Shown here piece by piece: positions 41,119 to 52,264 of a stretch of DNA of 64,000 bases. The stretch comes from Pseudomonas sp. MMS21 TM103. Lineage in GTDB: Bacteria > Pseudomonadota > Gammaproteobacteria > Pseudomonadales > Pseudomonadaceae. The number at the start of each line of letters is the position of its first letter. Position 1 is the stretch's first letter. A program made the position numbers and the translations under genes. The stretch lies in assembly GCF_022132145.1 (NCBI RefSeq), contig NZ_JAJISP010000001.1:682001-746000 (forward strand), written 5' to 3'. Under the pieces are notes generated by a model. It saw only the letters and a list, made by a program, of their open reading frames with translations, was not told the DNA's origin and did no database searches.

Positions 41119-41637
41119 TTAACGGGGAGAAAGCTCTTCCAGGCACTCCAGTATTTCCTGCACGACCAACCGCGGCGGGCGCTCATCGGTTTGCACGATG
41201 ACATCGGCAATTTCGCGATACAACGGATCGCGAATCGCCAGCAGATCAGCGAGCACCTTACCCGGGTCGGCAGCGCGCAACAGCGGACGATTGCGGTCAC
41301 GCGAAGTGCGATCGAGCTGCTGCTCGACCGAGGCATACAGGTACACCACACGACCACCACGTCGCAGTGCCGCGCGGTTATCCGGATGCTGCACCGCCCC
41401 TCCGCCAGTGGCCAGCACCAGACCGTCCAGCTCGCAGAGCTCGGCGATCACTGCCCGCTCGCGCTCGCGAAAGCCCTGCTCCCCCTCGACATCGAAGATC
41501 CAGGGAATATCGGCGCCGCTACGCTGTTCAATCTCCTTGTCGGAGTCCTTGAACAGCAAGCGCAACTCTTTGGCCAGCAGCCGCCCGATGGTGCTTTTAC
41601 CCGCACCCATAGGGCCAACAAGAATAACATTGCGCAT
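41119..41637 (-). CDS. aroK: Shikimate kinase I
   Basis: AroK phosphorylates shikimate at the 3-hydroxyl with ATP. The 172-residue protein has the P-loop [15 protein letters not shown], the shikimate-binding [11 protein letters not shown] and [22 protein letters not shown], and the lid region [17 protein letters not shown]. The ATG at 41637 gives [13 protein letters not shown] as in P. aeruginosa; a TTG three codons upstream overlaps the pilQ stop. The gene is 5 bp downstream of pilQ. Confidence 0.96.
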   Translation of the reverse strand: MRNVILVGPMGAGKSTIGRLLAKELRLLFKDSDKEIEQRSGADIPWIFDVEGEQGFRERERAVIAELCELDGLVLATGGGAVQHPDNRAALRRGGRVVYLYASVEQQLDRTSRDRNRPLLRAADPGKVLADLLAIRDPLYREIADVIVQTDERPPRLVVQEILECLEELSPR

Positions 41638-41642
41638 ATATT

Positions 41643-43718
41643 TCAACGAGCTACCGCTACAGCCTGAGTATTCATGATGCGCGGCGTCAGGAAAATCAAC
41701 AGTTCCGACTTGCTATCCTTGACCAGGTCACGCCTGAACAAGGCACCCAAGTATGGAATATCGCCAAGGAACGGTACCTTGTCTACCGACTTGCTCTGGG
41801 TGTTGGTAAACACGCCACCAATCACTATGGTTTCACCGTCAGCCACCAGCACCTTGGCATTCACCTCGTTTTTGGTGATCGCAGGCACCCCGCCGCTCGC
41901 CGCCGCATTGGAGAAGTCCGGTGCATCCTTGGTGACCTTGACTTCCATGATGATGCGGTTATCCGGCGTAATCTGCGGCGTCACCTCAAGCGACAAAGCC
42001 GCTTGCTTGAAGGAGGTGCTGGTGGCACCGCTTGAGCTCGCCTCTTGATAGGGGATCTCCGAGCCCTTGAGAATCTTGGCGGTTTCCTTGTCCGAGGTGA
42101 CCACTTTGGGCTGGGAAATAACCTCACCGTTGCCGGTTTTCTCCATGGCGGACAATTCAAGATCCAACAAAGTGTTGTTGGTGATGAAGCCGAGGTTCAG
42201 ACCCACATTCCTACCGGTGGCGCCCAGATCAACAAAAGTACCAGCATCAATCTCAAGCGGGTCAGAGTTTTTGACCAGGCTATTGCTCCCGCCGACGATA
42301 AAGTTGTTATCGCCGAGACTCACCCCACGCCACTCGACGCCTAGGGCTTTGTCGAAGTCGACATTTGCTTCGACGATGCGCGCCTCGACCATCACCTGAC
42401 GCACCGGAATGTCGAGCTGCGCGACAATCCGGCGCAACTCATCCAGACGATCCTGAGTTTGATAAGCAATGATGCTGTTGGTTCGGTCGTCGACCGTTAT
42501 CGAACCACGCTCGTCGGCACGGCCCTCGCCACTGGTGACCGACTGGAACAACTTGGCCATGTCGCTGGCCTTGGCATAGTTCACTTGGATCAGCTCGCGC
42601 CGCAGTGGCGCCAACTCTGCAATCTGTTTCTGCGACTCGAGTTCCTGACGTTCGCGCGCGGCAATCTCATCCGCTGGCGCCACCAACAGCACATTACCCA
42701 CCTTGCGCTTGTCCAGGCCCTTGGTCTTCAGTACCAGATCCAGCGCCTGATCCCAAGGCACATTCTGCAAGCGCAAGGTAATGTTGCCCTGCACCGTATC
42801 ACTGGCCACCAGGTTCAGATCGGTGAAGTCCGCAATCAACTGCAACACCGAGCGAACATCGATGTCCTGGAAATTCAGGGATAACTTCTCGCCAGTGTAA
42901 GCAAAACGCTCGCTTTTACGCGTTTCAACTTCATCCTGGGTCAACGGCTTGATGCTGAGCGTAAGTGTATTGTCGGTTTGATATGCCAGGTAATCGTAGA
43001 AGCCTGTCGGCTCGATCACGATACTTGCCTTGTCAGCCGAGCCCGTGGCGCTGACGAACTGTACCGGCGTAGCAAAGTCCTTGACGTCCAGGCGAACGCG
43101 TAGCGCCTCAGGCAACTGAGTCCTGGCGAAGTCCAGACGAATCTTGCCACCTTGTTCTTGAATATCAGGGCTTACCGAAGCATCCGACAGGGTAATGACA
43201 ACATTCCCTTCGCCTTGCTCGCCCCGCTGGAAATCAATATTGCGAATAGCCTTGCCTTGTGCGGCATAGCTCTTGGTCGGCGCAGCGGTACTGACAACCG
43301 CCGCGGCAGTCGCCGGTCGCGCTGACGCGGAGCCAGATGCCCCTTCGCCAATCACGACATAAAGGTTGTTGCCATCAGCCCGCGTCTTGTAGGGAGCCAG
43401 GCTGGTCAGGTTGATGATCAACCGAGTTCGATCCTTCGCTTCGACCACGGTGACACTGCGCGCGTTACCCACACCCAGCTCTCGGTTCTTCGCACCCAAC
43501 TTGCTGGAAACGCCTGGAAAATCCAGGGCAATCCGCGCCGGCTGCTCTATCGTATAGCCGCGCGGAGCAAGCACCGGCTCATCGAATGTCAACTTCAACT
43601 CAACGCGATCGCCCGGTAAGGCAGAAACATCAAGCCCCTGCAGGTCAGCGGCCAACAATGCTGGCGATAGCAACAGCACTAATAGAGAGATACCTAGATG
43701 CGATAAGGGGCTATTCAT
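41643..43718 (-). CDS. pilQ: Type IV pilus secretin PilQ
   Basis: PilQ forms the outer-membrane ring through which the type IV pilus passes. The protein (691 residues from this start) has a signal peptide ending LLAADLQG, N-terminal AMIN domains ([17 protein letters not shown]), N0/N1 domains with [20 protein letters not shown], and the secretin domain at the C-terminus ([45 protein letters not shown]). The start at 43718 matches the characterised P. aeruginosa N-terminus (MNSxLSxLGI). An in-frame ATG at 43757 would add 13 basic and polar residues and has a better ribosome site, so it cannot be excluded. Confidence 0.95.
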   Translation of the reverse strand: MNSPLSHLGISLLVLLLSPALLAADLQGLDVSALPGDRVELKLTFDEPVLAPRGYTIEQPARIALDFPGVSSKLGAKNRELGVGNARSVTVVEAKDRTRLIINLTSLAPYKTRADGNNLYVVIGEGASGSASARPATAAAVVSTAAPTKSYAAQGKAIRNIDFQRGEQGEGNVVITLSDASVSPDIQEQGGKIRLDFARTQLPEALRVRLDVKDFATPVQFVSATGSADKASIVIEPTGFYDYLAYQTDNTLTLSIKPLTQDEVETRKSERFAYTGEKLSLNFQDIDVRSVLQLIADFTDLNLVASDTVQGNITLRLQNVPWDQALDLVLKTKGLDKRKVGNVLLVAPADEIAARERQELESQKQIAELAPLRRELIQVNYAKASDMAKLFQSVTSGEGRADERGSITVDDRTNSIIAYQTQDRLDELRRIVAQLDIPVRQVMVEARIVEANVDFDKALGVEWRGVSLGDNNFIVGGSNSLVKNSDPLEIDAGTFVDLGATGRNVGLNLGFITNNTLLDLELSAMEKTGNGEVISQPKVVTSDKETAKILKGSEIPYQEASSSGATSTSFKQAALSLEVTPQITPDNRIIMEVKVTKDAPDFSNAAASGGVPAITKNEVNAKVLVADGETIVIGGVFTNTQSKSVDKVPFLGDIPYLGALFRRDLVKDSKSELLIFLTPRIMNTQAVAVAR

Positions 43719-43772
43719 TCTCGGGTTCCGTTGGGCAGACCGGTTATTTTTTTTCATGATCATTCCGCTCAT

Positions 43773-44300
43773 TCAAGAGCGCTCCTTGAGGGACAGGCTG
43801 CGCGGCCGCTCAAGCCAGCCACCCTCGCCGTCTGGAACAATCTCGACTACATCGATTTTTGCTTCATCTATCGCCAGGATGCGGCCGTAATTACGACCCA
43901 AATAATCCCCAACCTTGACGCGATGAACCCCGCCAGCCCCGTTCACCAAAGCAAACACACCGTTTGCATTGGCAAGCGTGCCGACCATTTCGAAGACCTC
44001 GATATTGAAACTCTCGAGGAACTGCTTGACCCGTGCTTCATCTGGCTTAATTTCCTGCGAGCCCTTTTGACGGCGCACCACGTCGATCTTGACCGGTGGC
44101 TGGAATGGGCTGCGCAGAGAAGAAGCCCCATAGGTGAATGCTTCATAAGGTTGAAATTTTGGCAAAGGCTCAATGACACCTTTCGGCCTGGCGCGAACCT
44201 CGTCCATGAATGCCTGCAAGTCGGAAAAATCGGCCCCCGAGCCACACCCCTGTAAGAACGACAACAAGCAGACAGATACAGCCAAACGAAGAATCTTCAT
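43773..44300 (-). CDS. pilP: Type IV pilus lipoprotein PilP
   Basis: PilP is the inner-membrane lipoprotein that links PilN/PilO to the secretin PilQ. The 175-residue protein has a lipoprotein signal with LQGC (Cys19) and the conserved linker GADFSDLQAFMDEVRARPKG, followed by the beta-sandwich with VFALVNGAGGVHRVKVGDYLGRN split around a turn. It overlaps pilO by four bases and is 54 bp before the pilQ start chosen here. Confidence 0.95.
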   Translation of the reverse strand: MKILRLAVSVCLLSFLQGCGSGADFSDLQAFMDEVRARPKGVIEPLPKFQPYEAFTYGASSLRSPFQPPVKIDVVRRQKGSQEIKPDEARVKQFLESFNIEVFEMVGTLANANGVFALVNGAGGVHRVKVGDYLGRNYGRILAIDEAKIDVVEIVPDGEGGWLERPRSLSLKERS

Positions 44301-44920
44301 TTATCCATCCCTTTATCGTTATAACGATACGTCTTCGCCATAACACTCATTCGAATAACAGAAGCGCTCTCCGTGCTAACCGGTTTAGTTTCGAAATCAT
44401 GCAAGGTCACAATTCGCGGAAGACTGGCGACTCCACTGACAAAAGTCGCCAAGTCATGGTAGCTACCCACCACAACTACCTGAATAGGCAATTCTATATA
44501 AAATGGCTGCGTCACTTCAGGAAGCAACTTGATCTCTTCAAACTCAAGACCGCTGCCCAGACCGGTACGCGTAATATCCTCCAGCAGACCCGGCACTTCG
44601 GTATCGCTTGGCAGTTGGCGCAACAGGGTCCCGAAGGAAATCTCCATCTCCTTCATCTGCTCCTTATAGGCCTCAAGATTTGCAGCTTGGAAAGCCTTAC
44701 TGGAAAATTGCTGTTTGAGGGCTTGTTCCTCGCCCTGCGACCGCTCCAGACTGGCCTGCAAGTCCTTCAGATGGAAGTTATAACCAAGCGCCAGCAGCAC
44801 CACGAAAAACAAAACAAATACGACACCCTTGATGATTGCCGGCCATGAACCAATATTATTCAGATCAAGATTACTGAGTTCAATCTTGCGCAAGTTCTCG
44901 ATGGATTCAGCCAGGCTCAT
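44297..44920 (-). CDS. pilO: Type IV pilus assembly protein PilO
   Basis: PilO pairs with PilN in the periplasm and supports the inner-membrane alignment complex. The 207-residue protein has one membrane helix (about 28-45, IKGVVFVLFFVVLLALGY), a coiled coil (about 50-90) and a ferredoxin-like C-terminal fold with LPIQVVVVGSYHDLATFVS. It overlaps pilN by four bases and pilP by four bases. Confidence 0.95.
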   Translation of the reverse strand: MSLAESIENLRKIELSNLDLNNIGSWPAIIKGVVFVLFFVVLLALGYNFHLKDLQASLERSQGEEQALKQQFSSKAFQAANLEAYKEQMKEMEISFGTLLRQLPSDTEVPGLLEDITRTGLGSGLEFEEIKLLPEVTQPFYIELPIQVVVVGSYHDLATFVSGVASLPRIVTLHDFETKPVSTESASVIRMSVMAKTYRYNDKGMDK

Positions 44921-45491
44921 TTTTCATCACCTTCTTTCGGCTCAACGCCAGGCTGCGTTTGCTTAACCGTCAGCTGGAACACATTAGCCTGATCCAGGGC
45001 ACCTGCGGTGGTGGCTTTGACTTGCGTCAAGTTAGGCGCATCCAGCCAATCGGACGCATCCAGATTACGCATCAGGTTCGACACCCTATTGTTCGACTCG
45101 GCCGCCCCTACAATCGCGATATTCTTGCCTGTCATTTTGACGCTGGTGAAATACACACCATCCGGCAAGGTCCGCACCAACTGGTCGAATACTCGCCCGA
45201 TGATCGGCCTGTTGCCCTGCAAGTCCTGAATAATCTTCATCCGCTCCAGCAATTGCTGGCGTCGGGTCTTCAGCTCGCTAATTTCCTTGATACGGGCATC
45301 CAGGACTGCAATTTCTTTGCGCACGAACTGGTTGCGTGAATTTTGCTGCTCGATTGCACCGCTCAGATACTGATCACCAAGGAACACCGTACCGGCAGCG
45401 ACTACCACGACACCGGCTAGCGTCACCAGAAAGCGCTGCTTGCGCTCCTCGCGTAACTGCTCGCGCCATGGAAGAAGGTTAATCCGCGCCA

Positions 45492-45492
<1 letters not shown>
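44917..45492 (-). CDS. pilN: Type IV pilus assembly protein PilN
   Basis: PilN starts with the conserved cytoplasmic peptide INLLPWREQLREERK, which binds the actin-like PilM. A membrane helix (about 22-42), a coiled coil and a ferredoxin-like domain with DGVYFTSVKMTGKNIAIVG follow. The 191-residue length is usual. Its ATG overlaps the last base of pilM. Confidence 0.95.
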
Positions 45493-46583
<1,091 letters not shown>

Positions 46584-46608
46584 TTACGGACTATTTATGT
46601 TTTTTCAC

Positions 46609-46637
46609 ATTAAATAACAGTCTTGACAGAAGCGCAA
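46609..46637 (-). promoter_or_regulatory. Candidate sigma-70 promoter of pilMNOPQ
   Basis: On the minus strand TTGCGC (46637-46632) and TTTAAT (46614-46609) are spaced by 17 bp, about 50 bp before the pilM start. Confidence 0.45.
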
Positions 46638-46662
46638 ATGGATCCCCGGGAAAAAAAACGCC

Positions 46663-46668
46663 TATAAT
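46663..46668 (+). promoter_or_regulatory. Perfect -10 element before ponA
   Basis: TATAAT is at 46663-46668, followed by GTG. A TTGACA at 46623 is too far (34 bp) to pair with it; no good -35 is at 17 bp, so an activator may help. Confidence 0.35.
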
Positions 46669-46740
46669 GTGATCAGTTTTTCCCTTTTAGCATTGCCTTC
46701 CGCTTAACTCATTCTTTTATCTGGAAATCCAAAAATCTTG

Positions 46741-49176
46741 ATGCGTTTGTTGAAGTTCATCTGCTGGTCTGGTGTCGCCACTTTTTGTGCACTGTTACTC
46801 AGTTTCAGTGGCGCCTTTCTCTATCTCAGCCCAAGCCTGCCGTCCATTGAATCGCTGCGCAGCATCCAGCTGCAGATCCCTCTCCGGGTATACAGCAGCG
46901 ACGCCAAGCTGATTGCTGAATTTGGCGAAATGCGCCGATCACCGATCAAATTCGACGACATTCCGCCTGACTTCATCGGCGCCCTGCTTGCCGCTGAAGA
47001 TGACAACTTTGCGAACCATTATGGCGTCGACCTTACCAGCTTGATGCGCGCTGCCACGCAAATTTTAACAAGCGGGCACATCCAGACCGGCGGCAGCACC
47101 ATCACCATGCAGGTGGCGAAGAATTACTTCCTGACCAGCGAACGAAGCTTCTCACGCAAAATCAATGAAATCCTGCTTGCGCTGCAGATCGAGCGCGAAT
47201 TGAGCAAGGATGAAATCCTCGAGCTCTATGTCAACAAGATCTACCTCGGCCAACGCGCTTACGGCATCGAAGCCGCCGCTCAAGTCTATTACGGCAAATC
47301 GATCAAAGAGCTCAGCCTGGCTCAACTGGCGATGATTGCAGGCCTGCCGAAAGCGCCTTCACGATTTAATCCAGTGGCCAACCCCAGCCGCGCCAAAGAA
47401 CGCCGCGACTGGATTCTCGGACGCATGCACATGCTTGGCCGGATCGACCAGCAGAGCTATGAAACCGCCCTGGCCGAGCCTGGCGATGCCAGCCTCCACG
47501 CCTCCGCCCCCGAAGTCACAGCCCCCTATATAGCGGAAATGGTTCGTGCGGAAATGGTCGGCCGCTATGGCAGCGAGGCTTACACCGAAGGTTTCAGCGT
47601 CACCACCACCGTCCCAAGCGACCTGCAGAACGCGGCCAACACCGCCGTTCGTGAAGGCTTGATCGCCTACGACCAGCGCCACGGCTATCGAGGCCCAATA
47701 CGCCGCCTACCCGAAATGAACAAGGCCGCCTGGCTGGATGAACTCGCCAAACGCAGCTCGCTGGGCGGCCTAGAGCCCGCTATCGTCAGCCAAATCGAAA
47801 AAAGCGGCATCCTCGTCCTGTTGCGCAGCGGCGAGGAAGAAGCGATCGCCTGGGACAGCATGAAATGGGCGCGACCGTTCCTCCACACCAATAGCCTCGG
47901 CCCACGCCCGCAACAGCCCAGCGATGTCACTCAGGTTGGCGACCTGATTCGCGTGCAACGCCAGAACGACGGCAGCTTGAGCTTCGCCCAACTACCGCTG
48001 GCGCAGAGCGCCCTGGTCTCGCTTGACCCAAATAACGGCGCGATTCGCGCGCTGGTCGGCGGCTTCTCATTCGAACAAAGCAACTATAACCGTGCAGCGC
48101 AAGCCAAGCGCCAGCCGGGCTCCAGCTTCAAACCCTTCATCTACAGCGCCGCCCTGGATCGCGGCTATACGGCCGCGAGCCTGGTAAACGATGCGCCGAT
48201 CGTGTTTGTCGACGAGTACCTCGACCAGGGCTGGCGACCGAAGAACGACAACAACACCTTCCTCGGCCCTATCCGCATGCGCGAAGCCCTTTATAAATCA
48301 CGCAATCTGGTGTCGATTCGCCTGCTGCAGGCCATCGGCATCGACTACGCCCTGGACTACGTCGCTCGCTTTGGCTTCGACAAGCAGGATCTCCCGCGCA
48401 ACTTGTCGCTGGCACTGGGCACAGCCAACCTGACGCCATTGGAAGTTGCCCGCGGCTGGTCCACGTTTGCCAACGGCGGTTACAAAACCCAGCCCTATCT
48501 GATTGAGCGTATCGACGGTCGTTACGGCGACCCCCTGTTTATCGCCAACCCCGCCAGCACGCCAAAGGCCATCGACGCCTTAACCGCCGCTGCAGCCGAC
48601 CCAGTAGCCGCTAGCGACAGCCCCGAGCAGTCGCCTGAGCAAGTGCCCGTGGCTAACGAGCCCGTTACCGCAGAGCGCATCATCGACGAACGCACTGCCT
48701 ACATCATGACCAGCATGCTGCAGGACGTGATCAAGCGTGGCACCGGCCGCAGAGCCCTGGCCATGGGGCGTGATGATCTGGCCGGAAAAACTGGCACGAC
48801 CAACGAGTCCAAGGACAGCTGGTTCTCCGGCTACAACGCCGATTACGTGACGACCGTCTGGGCCGGTTTCGACCAGCCGGAAAGCCTCGGCAGGCACGAA
48901 TACGGCGGCACCGTCGCTCTGCCGATCTGGATGAGCTACATGGGCAGCGCCCTCAAAGACAACCCCAGTCATGCCCCTGCGGAACCCAAAGGCCTACTGA
49001 CTCTGCGCATTGACCCCTACAGCGGTCGCGCTGCCGGGCCTGGCACCGTTGACGCCTACTTCGAGCTGTTCAAGAGCGAAGACTCGCCGCCACCGATGAG
49101 TGAACTGGATCCAGGCTATCGTGCCCCGGGCAGCCCGCTGCCAGCCGATGAATCGGCGCCGATCGACTTGTTCTAG
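46741..49176 (+). CDS. ponA: Penicillin-binding protein 1A (bifunctional)
   Basis: PBP1a both polymerises and cross-links peptidoglycan. The 811-residue protein has an N-terminal membrane helix (about 4-27) and a family 51 glycosyltransferase domain with the catalytic Glu in LLAAEDDNFANHYGVD and GGSTITMQVAKN. An OB-like insert follows (about 330-420). The transpeptidase domain carries the SxxK serine in GSSFKPFIYSAA, SRN in YKSRNLVSIRLL, and KTGTT in LAGKTGTTNESKD. It is divergent from the pilM operon, as in P. aeruginosa. The ATG at 46741 is preceded by an in-frame TTG. Confidence 0.96.
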   Translation: MRLLKFICWSGVATFCALLLSFSGAFLYLSPSLPSIESLRSIQLQIPLRVYSSDAKLIAEFGEMRRSPIKFDDIPPDFIGALLAAEDDNFANHYGVDLTSLMRAATQILTSGHIQTGGSTITMQVAKNYFLTSERSFSRKINEILLALQIERELSKDEILELYVNKIYLGQRAYGIEAAAQVYYGKSIKELSLAQLAMIAGLPKAPSRFNPVANPSRAKERRDWILGRMHMLGRIDQQSYETALAEPGDASLHASAPEVTAPYIAEMVRAEMVGRYGSEAYTEGFSVTTTVPSDLQNAANTAVREGLIAYDQRHGYRGPIRRLPEMNKAAWLDELAKRSSLGGLEPAIVSQIEKSGILVLLRSGEEEAIAWDSMKWARPFLHTNSLGPRPQQPSDVTQVGDLIRVQRQNDGSLSFAQLPLAQSALVSLDPNNGAIRALVGGFSFEQSNYNRAAQAKRQPGSSFKPFIYSAALDRGYTAASLVNDAPIVFVDEYLDQGWRPKNDNNTFLGPIRMREALYKSRNLVSIRLLQAIGIDYALDYVARFGFDKQDLPRNLSLALGTANLTPLEVARGWSTFANGGYKTQPYLIERIDGRYGDPLFIANPASTPKAIDALTAAAADPVAASDSPEQSPEQVPVANEPVTAERIIDERTAYIMTSMLQDVIKRGTGRRALAMGRDDLAGKTGTTNESKDSWFSGYNADYVTTVWAGFDQPESLGRHEYGGTVALPIWMSYMGSALKDNPSHAPAEPKGLLTLRIDPYSGRAAGPGTVDAYFELFKSEDSPPPMSELDPGYRAPGSPLPADESAPIDLF

Positions 49177-49408
49177 CCAACGAGAATCCACCAACAAGCA
49201 AAAGACATCAGCACCTCATTGTGCCGGAGGGCCACCCCAGCACAATGCTTTTGCTTTGGCGCGGACGCGCCTGCCATCGCAGCAGGGGGCGCCCCTTAAA
49301 ACCCAGTGCTGCGCCAGGCGATTTGTCAGGGCCTTGCCCGGATGCAACCCAGCTACCCGCCTTGCAGGCGGCGACTGTCAGTTCAGCACAGGCTTGACTT
49401 GCAACCAT
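49177..49408. other. ponA-maeB intergenic region before the terminator
   Basis: These bases carry no recognisable gene. They contain several GC-rich short stems, among them an 8-bp pair CATTGTGC / GCACAATG near 49217-49250, and end at a strong bidirectional terminator. A small RNA is possible, but I recognise none. Confidence 0.3.
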
Positions 49409-49437
49409 AAAAAAACCCGCCGAGGCGGGTTTTTTTT
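49409..49437. terminator. Bidirectional terminator between ponA and maeB
   Basis: ACCCGCC and GGCGGGT form the stem, with seven As before and eight Ts after; it fits both converging genes. Confidence 0.9.
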
Positions 49438-49448
49438 ACGTGTGCGGC

Positions 49449-50717
49449 TTAGCCGTTGAACACATCATCCACCGACGTAAGCGGATAGTGTTTCGGGTAG
49501 GGCAGCGTTGCCACACCGCTTTCGATGGCGGCCTTGGCCACGGCATCGCAGACCACGGTGATCAGGCGTGGGTCCATCGGCTTCGGAATGATGTACTCAC
49601 GACCGAACGAAAGCGCAATGCCACCGTAGGCATCGCAGACTTCCTGTGACACCGGCAGCTTGGCCAGGTCACGCAGGGCCAGGGCCGCTGCGATCTTCAT
49701 CTCTTCGTTGATGCGAGTGGCGCGTACGTCCAGTGCACCACGGAAGATGAACGGGAAGCCCAACACGTTGTTGACCTGATTCGGGTAATCCGAACGACCA
49801 GTGGCCATGATCACGTCATTGCGTGCGGCATGGGCCAGCTCCGGGGAGATTTCCGGATCCGGGTTGGAGCACGCGAACACGATCGGATTGGCCGCCATGC
49901 GCATCAGGTCTTCCGCCGGGAGCAGATTGGCGCCGGACAGACCGACGAACACGTCGGCGCCCTCGAGAGCCTCGGACAGCGTGCGCTTGTCGGTCTCAGT
50001 GGCAAATATTGCCTTGTACTGGTTCAGATCGTCACGACCCGCGTGGATCACACCCTTGCGGTCGATCATGTAGATGTTTTCGACCTTGGCACCCATGCTC
50101 ACCAGCAGCTTCATGCAGGAAGTCGCCGCAGCGCCTGCGCCCAGGCAGACGATCTTCGCCTGCTCCAGGGTCTTGCCGGCGATTTCCAGGGCATTGAGCA
50201 TGCCGGCGGCGGTGACAATGGCGGTACCGTGCTGGTCATCGTGGAAAACCGGAATGTCGCACTGTTCGATCAACGCACGCTCAATCTCAAAGCACTCTGG
50301 TGCCTTGATGTCTTCCAGATTGATGCCACCAAAGGTGATGGAAATGCGCTTGACCGTGTCGATGAAGGCTTGCGGGCTTTCAGCGTCGACTTCGATGTCG
50401 AACACGTCGATACCGGCGAAACGCTTGAACAGCACGCCCTTGCCTTCCATAACCGGCTTGGAAGCCAACGGACCGAGGTTACCCAGGCCCAGAATCGCGG
50501 TACCGTCGGAAATCACCGCGACCAGATTGCCCTTACCGGTATAACGGTAAGCCAATTCAGGGTCACGGGCGATTTCACGCACTGGCTCGGCAACACCCGG
50601 GCTATAGGCCAGTGCCAGGTCGCGAGCAGTGGCAGTGGGCTTGGTCAGCTCGACACTCAGCTTACCCGGACGGGGCTTGGCATGATATTCGAGAGCGGCA
50701 GTTTTCAAATCAGACAT
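49449..50717 (-). CDS. maeB: Malic enzyme (NAD(P)-dependent, short form)
   Basis: The enzyme oxidatively decarboxylates malate to pyruvate. The 422-residue protein has LALAYSPGVAEPVREIA and YTGKGNLVAVISDGTAILGLGN at the start, the metal-binding FHDDQHGTA, and the NAD(P)-binding VCLGAGAAATSCMKLL. It is short: it lacks the C-terminal phosphotransacetylase-like domain of E. coli MaeB (759 aa), which is usual for this Pseudomonas gene. The start at 50717 (MSDLKTAALEYH) has GGAAATGCCCC upstream. Confidence 0.92.
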   Translation of the reverse strand: MSDLKTAALEYHAKPRPGKLSVELTKPTATARDLALAYSPGVAEPVREIARDPELAYRYTGKGNLVAVISDGTAILGLGNLGPLASKPVMEGKGVLFKRFAGIDVFDIEVDAESPQAFIDTVKRISITFGGINLEDIKAPECFEIERALIEQCDIPVFHDDQHGTAIVTAAGMLNALEIAGKTLEQAKIVCLGAGAAATSCMKLLVSMGAKVENIYMIDRKGVIHAGRDDLNQYKAIFATETDKRTLSEALEGADVFVGLSGANLLPAEDLMRMAANPIVFACSNPDPEISPELAHAARNDVIMATGRSDYPNQVNNVLGFPFIFRGALDVRATRINEEMKIAAALALRDLAKLPVSQEVCDAYGGIALSFGREYIIPKPMDPRLITVVCDAVAKAAIESGVATLPYPKHYPLTSVDDVFNG

Positions 50718-50821
50718 AGGGGCATTTCCGCTTTTTTGGCTGTTGAACAGGCAGGCGGCCGAGGATACGCAAGTTGTATACATCTGCACAAGACTGTTAA
50801 GCCTTGCCCGGATCCACGTGA

Positions 50822-52264
50822 CTAACGCACGACCTTGAGCCAGCTGCCAGGGGCTGGCTCACCTGCGGGATAGAGATTATTGAGCAGGCGCAGGGTCGCC
50901 TGGGCATCGCCCGGCAACTTGCTTCGTCTGGCCAGCGCCGCCATGCCCTGCCCGCCTTGCACCTTGACCAGATGCAGCCGCAGGGGCTCTGCCAGACGCT
51001 GCTCGGCCGCGGCTAGCGGACGCAAGCTCTTGATCACCTTGAGAAAGCTGTCATCGTGAGCGTCCAGTGACGTGCGTCCGCGGACTGCCGCAACAAACAG
51101 GTAAGCCCGCGCCCCCTGCAACAGCACCGCAACGCGCTTGGCGGCAGTGCCGGGAATGATGGCGCTGTAGCCTGACAGTCCGGTCTGATGCAATTCACTT
51201 TCAGCCGTCAAACGCTGTCCGCCGACGCGCTGACGCAACAGCTGAACGGCCGAGAGGTGCTTTGGATTGGCCTGTTGGGTCATGGCGATAAAGGCCTGCT
51301 GATCGGCACTGTGCCCGATCAACGCATCCGGCCGATTGACCATACCCCAGCCCAGGGGGAACTCCAGGGTCAAGCCCAGCCCAGCATGGTAGAAATGCTG
51401 GCCGCGGCGCACCCCGCTGGCGGCAGAATCACCAAATGGCAGCCCATTCAGATGCTTGATAAAGGCGTCGCGATTGATCTCTTGCTGCCCGGTTGCCAGC
51501 GCTCGCGCCGAACCCAGAACCTGCTGCAGACGCCGATCATTATCCGGATGGGTATCGAATACCCCGTGATAGCCGCCCGCCGGTTGCGCCTGCCCCCGCC
51601 TGGCCGCCTGTTCACGAGCGAAGTCTTCCTGATTTTTCAGCACCTTGACCACTTCGATCATCGCCTGAGGGTCGTAGCCACTGCGCGCCAGATACTGGGC
51701 CCCCAAACCATCGGCCTCCAACTCCATGTCGCGGCCGTAGCCACGCACGAAGGCACTGCCCAAGACACTGGTCAGGTCGGCCGCTGCACCGACACCGGTG
51801 CCAACTGCCAGGGCCTGACCGAGCATACCCCAGGCACTCGACTGACTTTGCTGCTGCACGCCATGTCGCGCGGTGACATGCCCAACTTCGTGGCCCAATA
51901 CCGCGGCCAACTCGGCTTCCGAGTTGAGATAGGCGAGTAGCCCGCGGTGGATATAGATATAGCCACCCGGCAGGGCGAAGGCATTGATATCCGGGCTGTC
52001 CACCACGGTGAACTGGTAATTGAGCTGATTACGATGACTGTGCCTGGCCACTCGTTCGCCGACCTGCTGGACATAAGCCTGCAATTCCTCGTCGGCATAA
52101 CGGGGGTATTGCTTGAGAATTTCCTGGCTGTAGCGCCGACCAAGATCCAGCTCCTGACGCTCACTCATCATCACGAAATTGCTGCGCCCGGTGGCGGGAT
52201 TGACCGCACAACCCGCTAGCTGCCCGAGCATCAGCAACCCCGCCGCCACATAGCGCAGTTTCAT
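50822..52264 (-). CDS. M48-family metallopeptidase, lipoprotein
   Basis: The 480-residue protein has a lipoprotein signal with LAGC (Cys19) and a zinc peptidase domain with HEVGHVTARHG (HExxH) and the downstream Glu in RDMELEADGLGAQYLA. This is the BepA/LoiP-like group that handles misfolded outer-membrane proteins in the periplasm. The C-terminal third (from about 290) is an extra domain with GQHFYHAGLGLTLEFPLGW; the end looks like a LysM-type or similar small module (VQGGQGMAALARRSKLPG). It overlaps the nuclease gene by four bases. Confidence 0.85.
   Translation of the reverse strand: MKLRYVAAGLLMLGQLAGCAVNPATGRSNFVMMSERQELDLGRRYSQEILKQYPRYADEELQAYVQQVGERVARHSHRNQLNYQFTVVDSPDINAFALPGGYIYIHRGLLAYLNSEAELAAVLGHEVGHVTARHGVQQQSQSSAWGMLGQALAVGTGVGAAADLTSVLGSAFVRGYGRDMELEADGLGAQYLARSGYDPQAMIEVVKVLKNQEDFAREQAARRGQAQPAGGYHGVFDTHPDNDRRLQQVLGSARALATGQQEINRDAFIKHLNGLPFGDSAASGVRRGQHFYHAGLGLTLEFPLGWGMVNRPDALIGHSADQQAFIAMTQQANPKHLSAVQLLRQRVGGQRLTAESELHQTGLSGYSAIIPGTAAKRVAVLLQGARAYLFVAAVRGRTSLDAHDDSFLKVIKSLRPLAAAEQRLAEPLRLHLVKVQGGQGMAALARRSKLPGDAQATLRLLNNLYPAGEPAPGSWLKVVR

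Noticed and set aside
46623..46668. TTGACA and TATAAT as one strong ponA promoter
   Set aside because: The spacing is 34 bp, twice the usual value, so they cannot form one promoter.
49449..50717. Truncated malic enzyme
   Set aside because: The 422-residue form without the phosphotransacetylase-like domain is normal for this Pseudomonas gene.
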